A stretch of DNA of 7,448 nucleotides from Caryophanales bacterium (GTDB taxonomy: Bacteria > Bacillota_I > Bacilli_A > RFN20 > CAG-826), in assembly GCA_022781015.1 (NCBI GenBank), contig JALEUF010000207.1:1-7448 (forward strand), read 5' to 3'. Position 1 is the stretch's first letter. Every line of letters starts with the position of its first letter. Made by a program: the position numbers and the translations under genes. The notes beneath the pieces were generated by a model. It was not told the origin of the DNA and searched no databases. It saw only the letters and a list, made by a program, of their open reading frames with translations. Positions 4,962-7,448 of the stretch are shown here, piece by piece.

Positions 4962-7448
4962 TTAGTCATTATCGCCCATTACACCCTTGGCAATGGTAAG
5001 TCCTTCTTCGGCAGCGGCATCGGCATCGACTTCAACAGTTGAAGTGACATCGACTTCCTCTTCCTTAGGTGCCATAGCACTGCGAATAGAGGAATTTGTC
5101 TTCCTTTCTTCGATTAAGGATTGTTTAGCAAGGGCATCCATATCGATGACATTTCCTTCTCTATTATATAGAAGAACATTCATCGCTAAGCCCTTAAGTT
5201 CTTTAGTGAAGACCTTGAAGGCTTCTGGCATACCTGGGGTAGGAATTTCATTTCCTTTGATAATGGCTTCGTAGGCTTTCCTACGTCCAACTCTATCATC
5301 GGATTTGATGGTAAGCATTTCTTGTAATGTATGAGCGGCGCCATAGGCTTCAAGTGCCCAGACTTCCATCTCACCAAATCTCTGTCCACCGTTTTGGGCT
5401 TTACCACCTAGAGGTTGTTGGGTGACAAGTGAATATGGCCCAGTAGCACGGGCATGCAACTTATCATCAACCATGTGGACAAGTTTAATCATATACTGGA
5501 TACCGACGGAAATTCTTTCCTTGAATGGTTCGCCAGTCCTTCCATCATAGAGGACTGTCTTTCCATCTGGAGATAATCCAGCTTTTTTCATTAAGTCAAA
5601 GACTTCTTCGTTAGAGACACCATCGAATGCTGGGGTAGCTACTCTCATATGTAATTTAGAGCAGGCTAAGCCAAGATGGACTTCTAGAATCTGTCCGATA
5701 TTCATACGGGATGGAACACCCATTGGAGATAATAAGATATCGATTGGGGTACCATCTGCTAAGAATGGCATATCTTCGACTGGCAATATCTTGGAGATAA
5801 CACCTTTGTTACCATGACGTCCAGACATCTTGTCGCCTTCAGAAATCTTTCTCTTTTGGACGATATAGACTCTGACGACTTCATTGACTCCTGGAGGGAG
5901 TGGATCTTTATTCTTCCTAGAGAAAATCTTGACAGCATGGACAATACCAGCGCCACCGTGAGGGACACGTAAGGAGGAATCCTTTCCTTCTTTTGTCTTC
6001 TCGGCAAAGATGGCCATCAACAATTTTTCTTCTGGGGTAGGTTCGGTTTGTCCTTTTGGAGTTACCTTACCAACAAGGATGTCCCCTTCTTTAACTTCGG
6101 CGCCAGGAACGATAATTCCCCTTTCATCAAGGAAGGATTTGGCTTCTTCGCCGACATTTGGGATATCCCTAGTGATTTCTTCTGAACCAAGCTTTGTCTC
6201 ACGGCATTCAAGTTCATATTTTTCAATATGGATGGAGGTGAAGACATCATCTTGGACCATTCTTTCGCTCATAATGACAGCATCTTCGTAGTTATAACCA
6301 TTCCAGGTCATGTAGGCTACGAGGATATTTTGCCCTAGGGCTAATTCACCATTTCTCATGGCAGGGCCATCAGCAATGATTTGGTCTTTCTTGATGACAT
6401 CCCCTACTTTAACTATTGGAGTTTGGTTAATGCAGGTACCTTGGTTAGAACGGTCGAATTTTTGTAAGCTATAGATTCTCTTTTCTTTGCCTTCTTTTAC
6501 TTCAATGGAAGAAGAATCGACACGGGTAACGACACCTTCGTTAACTGAAACAACAGCTAAACCGGAGTCTTTGGCGATTACTTGTTCCATACCAGTTCCA
6601 ACATATGGAATAGATGGGCGTAATAAAGGAAGGGCTTGACGTTGCATGTTAGCACCCATAAGAGCACGAGTAGCGTCATCGTGGGCTAAGAAAGGAATAC
6701 AGGCAGCGGCAATAGAGACGATTTGCTTTGGAGAGACGTCAACATAGTCGACATCAAACTTAGGAACCATGAGGTTATCATCATCATGACGGACGACGAT
6801 TTCATCATCGAGGATTTCCTTGACCATTTCGTCTTTCTTTGGAGTGATTAGTCCGACTGAAGAAGCTAAAACTGCTTCAGAAAGTCTAATATTAGCTTCA
6901 GCGATTGAATGTCCTCTTTCATCATCAGCAGAAAGATAAGAGCATTCGGTTTCGGAAACATAGACGTGTCCATCTTTCTTGTAGACGCTACGATATGGGG
7001 TCATGATGAAGCCATATTCGTTTATCTTGGCATAGGTGGACAAGTTATTGATAAGACCGATGTTTTGTCCTTCTGGAGATTCAATAGGACAGATACGGCC
7101 ATAATGGGTATAGTGGACGTCACGAACTTCCATGGAAGCCCTATCCCTAGTCAAGCCACCAGGGCCTAAAGCAGAGATACGTCTTTTATTTGTAAGTTCG
7201 GCAAGCGGGTTAGTTTGATCCATGAACTGGGAAAGTTGACTGGATGCAAAGAATTCACGAACCGAGGAAGTAAGTGGACGGATATTGATAAGAGATTGAG
7301 GGGTGACCGATTCCATATCGGAGATGGACATCTTTTGTTGGACGGTCTTGCTCATCTTGTTGAGGCCTTGACGGAATTGGCCTTGTAAAAGTTCGCCAAC
7401 GCAGCGGATTCTTCTATTTCCTAAGTGGTCGATATCATCAGTTTGGCC
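4962..7448 (-). CDS. rpoB: DNA-directed RNA polymerase subunit beta, 3' two-thirds; 5' end outside window
   Basis: In frame, the gene enters from the right edge: the first 31 residues (GQTDDIDHLGNRRIRCVGEL and onward) are typical RpoB, so the methionine at 7355 is internal. In all, 828 residues are present; roughly 400 N-terminal residues are missing. Recognisable parts, numbered within the window, are: the rifampicin cluster (about 66-95, FFASSQLSQFMDQ then TNPLAELTNKRRISALGPGG); ICPIESPEGQNIGLI (119-133); the active-site NYEDAVIMSER (386-396), whose E-D pair faces the catalytic centre; GDKMSGRHGNKG (538-549), whose lysines contact the incoming nucleotide; and the C-terminal clamp-binding segment GGKAQNGGQRFGEMEVWALE (681-700). 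The protein ends in an acidic, alanine-rich tail (about 793-828) of lineage-specific character. At the position equivalent to E. coli H526 there is Asn (codon 7190-7188), a substitution linked to rifampicin insensitivity. The TAA is at 4964-4962, and rpoC follows after 20 bp. Confidence 0.98.
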   Translation of the reverse strand, partial: GQTDDIDHLGNRRIRCVGELLQGQFRQGLNKMSKTVQQKMSISDMESVTPQSLINIRPLTSSVREFFASSQLSQFMDQTNPLAELTNKRRISALGPGGLTRDRASMEVRDVHYTHYGRICPIESPEGQNIGLINNLSTYAKINEYGFIMTPYRSVYKKDGHVYVSETECSYLSADDERGHSIAEANIRLSEAVLASSVGLITPKKDEMVKEILDDEIVVRHDDDNLMVPKFDVDYVDVSPKQIVSIAAACIPFLAHDDATRALMGANMQRQALPLLRPSIPYVGTGMEQVIAKDSGLAVVSVNEGVVTRVDSSSIEVKEGKEKRIYSLQKFDRSNQGTCINQTPIVKVGDVIKKDQIIADGPAMRNGELALGQNILVAYMTWNGYNYEDAVIMSERMVQDDVFTSIHIEKYELECRETKLGSEEITRDIPNVGEEAKSFLDERGIIVPGAEVKEGDILVGKVTPKGQTEPTPEEKLLMAIFAEKTKEGKDSSLRVPHGGAGIVHAVKIFSRKNKDPLPPGVNEVVRVYIVQKRKISEGDKMSGRHGNKGVISKILPVEDMPFLADGTPIDILLSPMGVPSRMNIGQILEVHLGLACSKLHMRVATPAFDGVSNEEVFDLMKKAGLSPDGKTVLYDGRTGEPFKERISVGIQYMIKLVHMVDDKLHARATGPYSLVTQQPLGGKAQNGGQRFGEMEVWALEAYGAAHTLQEMLTIKSDDRVGRRKAYEAIIKGNEIPTPGMPEAFKVFTKELKGLAMNVLLYNREGNVIDMDALAKQSLIEERKTNSSIRSAMAPKEEEVDVTSTVEVDADAAAEEGLTIAKGVMGDND

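Noticed and set aside
4962..7355. Treating the methionine at 7355 as the rpoB start
   Set aside because: The frame stays open to the window edge, and the 31 upstream codons encode conserved RpoB sequence (DDIDHLGNRR...), so the gene begins outside the window.
952..7448. UGA=Trp genetic code (code 4)
   Set aside because: The Trp codons checked in the lipoprotein and rpoC genes are TGG, and rpoB, rpoC and the lipoprotein frame contain no in-frame TGA, so there is no sign of reassignment.

Overview
The window reads as a chromosomal segment of a low-G+C Gram-positive bacterium. All supported genes lie on the minus strand. RpoB and RpoC are of the Firmicutes/Mollicutes type: they lack the large lineage-specific insertions of the E. 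coli subunits. RpoB also has asparagine where most bacteria have histidine at rifampicin-cluster position 526 (E. coli numbering), a trait I recall as characteristic of mollicutes. The tryptophan codons I checked are TGG and no gene contains an in-frame TGA, so the UGA=Trp code of Mycoplasma and Spiroplasma is not indicated. An Acholeplasma-like, Erysipelotrichia-like or uncultured RF39-type lineage fits best. This placement is inference from two genes.

Layout, in transcription order from right to left: the 3' two-thirds of rpoB (4962 to beyond 7448); a 20-bp gap with a strong Shine-Dalgarno sequence; complete rpoC (952-4941); two consecutive hairpins that look like rpoC terminators (911-942 and 867-902); a structured non-coding segment with its own consensus promoter and an intrinsic terminator (about 707-843); and the 5' part of a lipoprotein gene whose N-terminal region resembles M6-type (immune-inhibitor-A-like) secreted metalloproteases (690 to before 1).

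rpoB and rpoC form one operon encoding the two subunits that make the RNA polymerase active site. The operon ends cleanly after rpoC and does not continue into rpsL/rpsG as in many Firmicutes.

The 261-bp gap between rpoC and the lipoprotein gene is the most interesting part. It folds on the minus strand into a three-way-junction-like element (closing stem P1 plus two hairpins) followed by a T7 terminator ending 17 nt before the lipoprotein ATG. Every wobble pair I found in these stems is G-U on the minus strand and would be A-C on the plus strand, which supports minus-strand transcription. It is either a free-standing small RNA of about 137 nt or a riboswitch/attenuator-like leader of the lipoprotein gene. 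I recognise no known RNA family in it.
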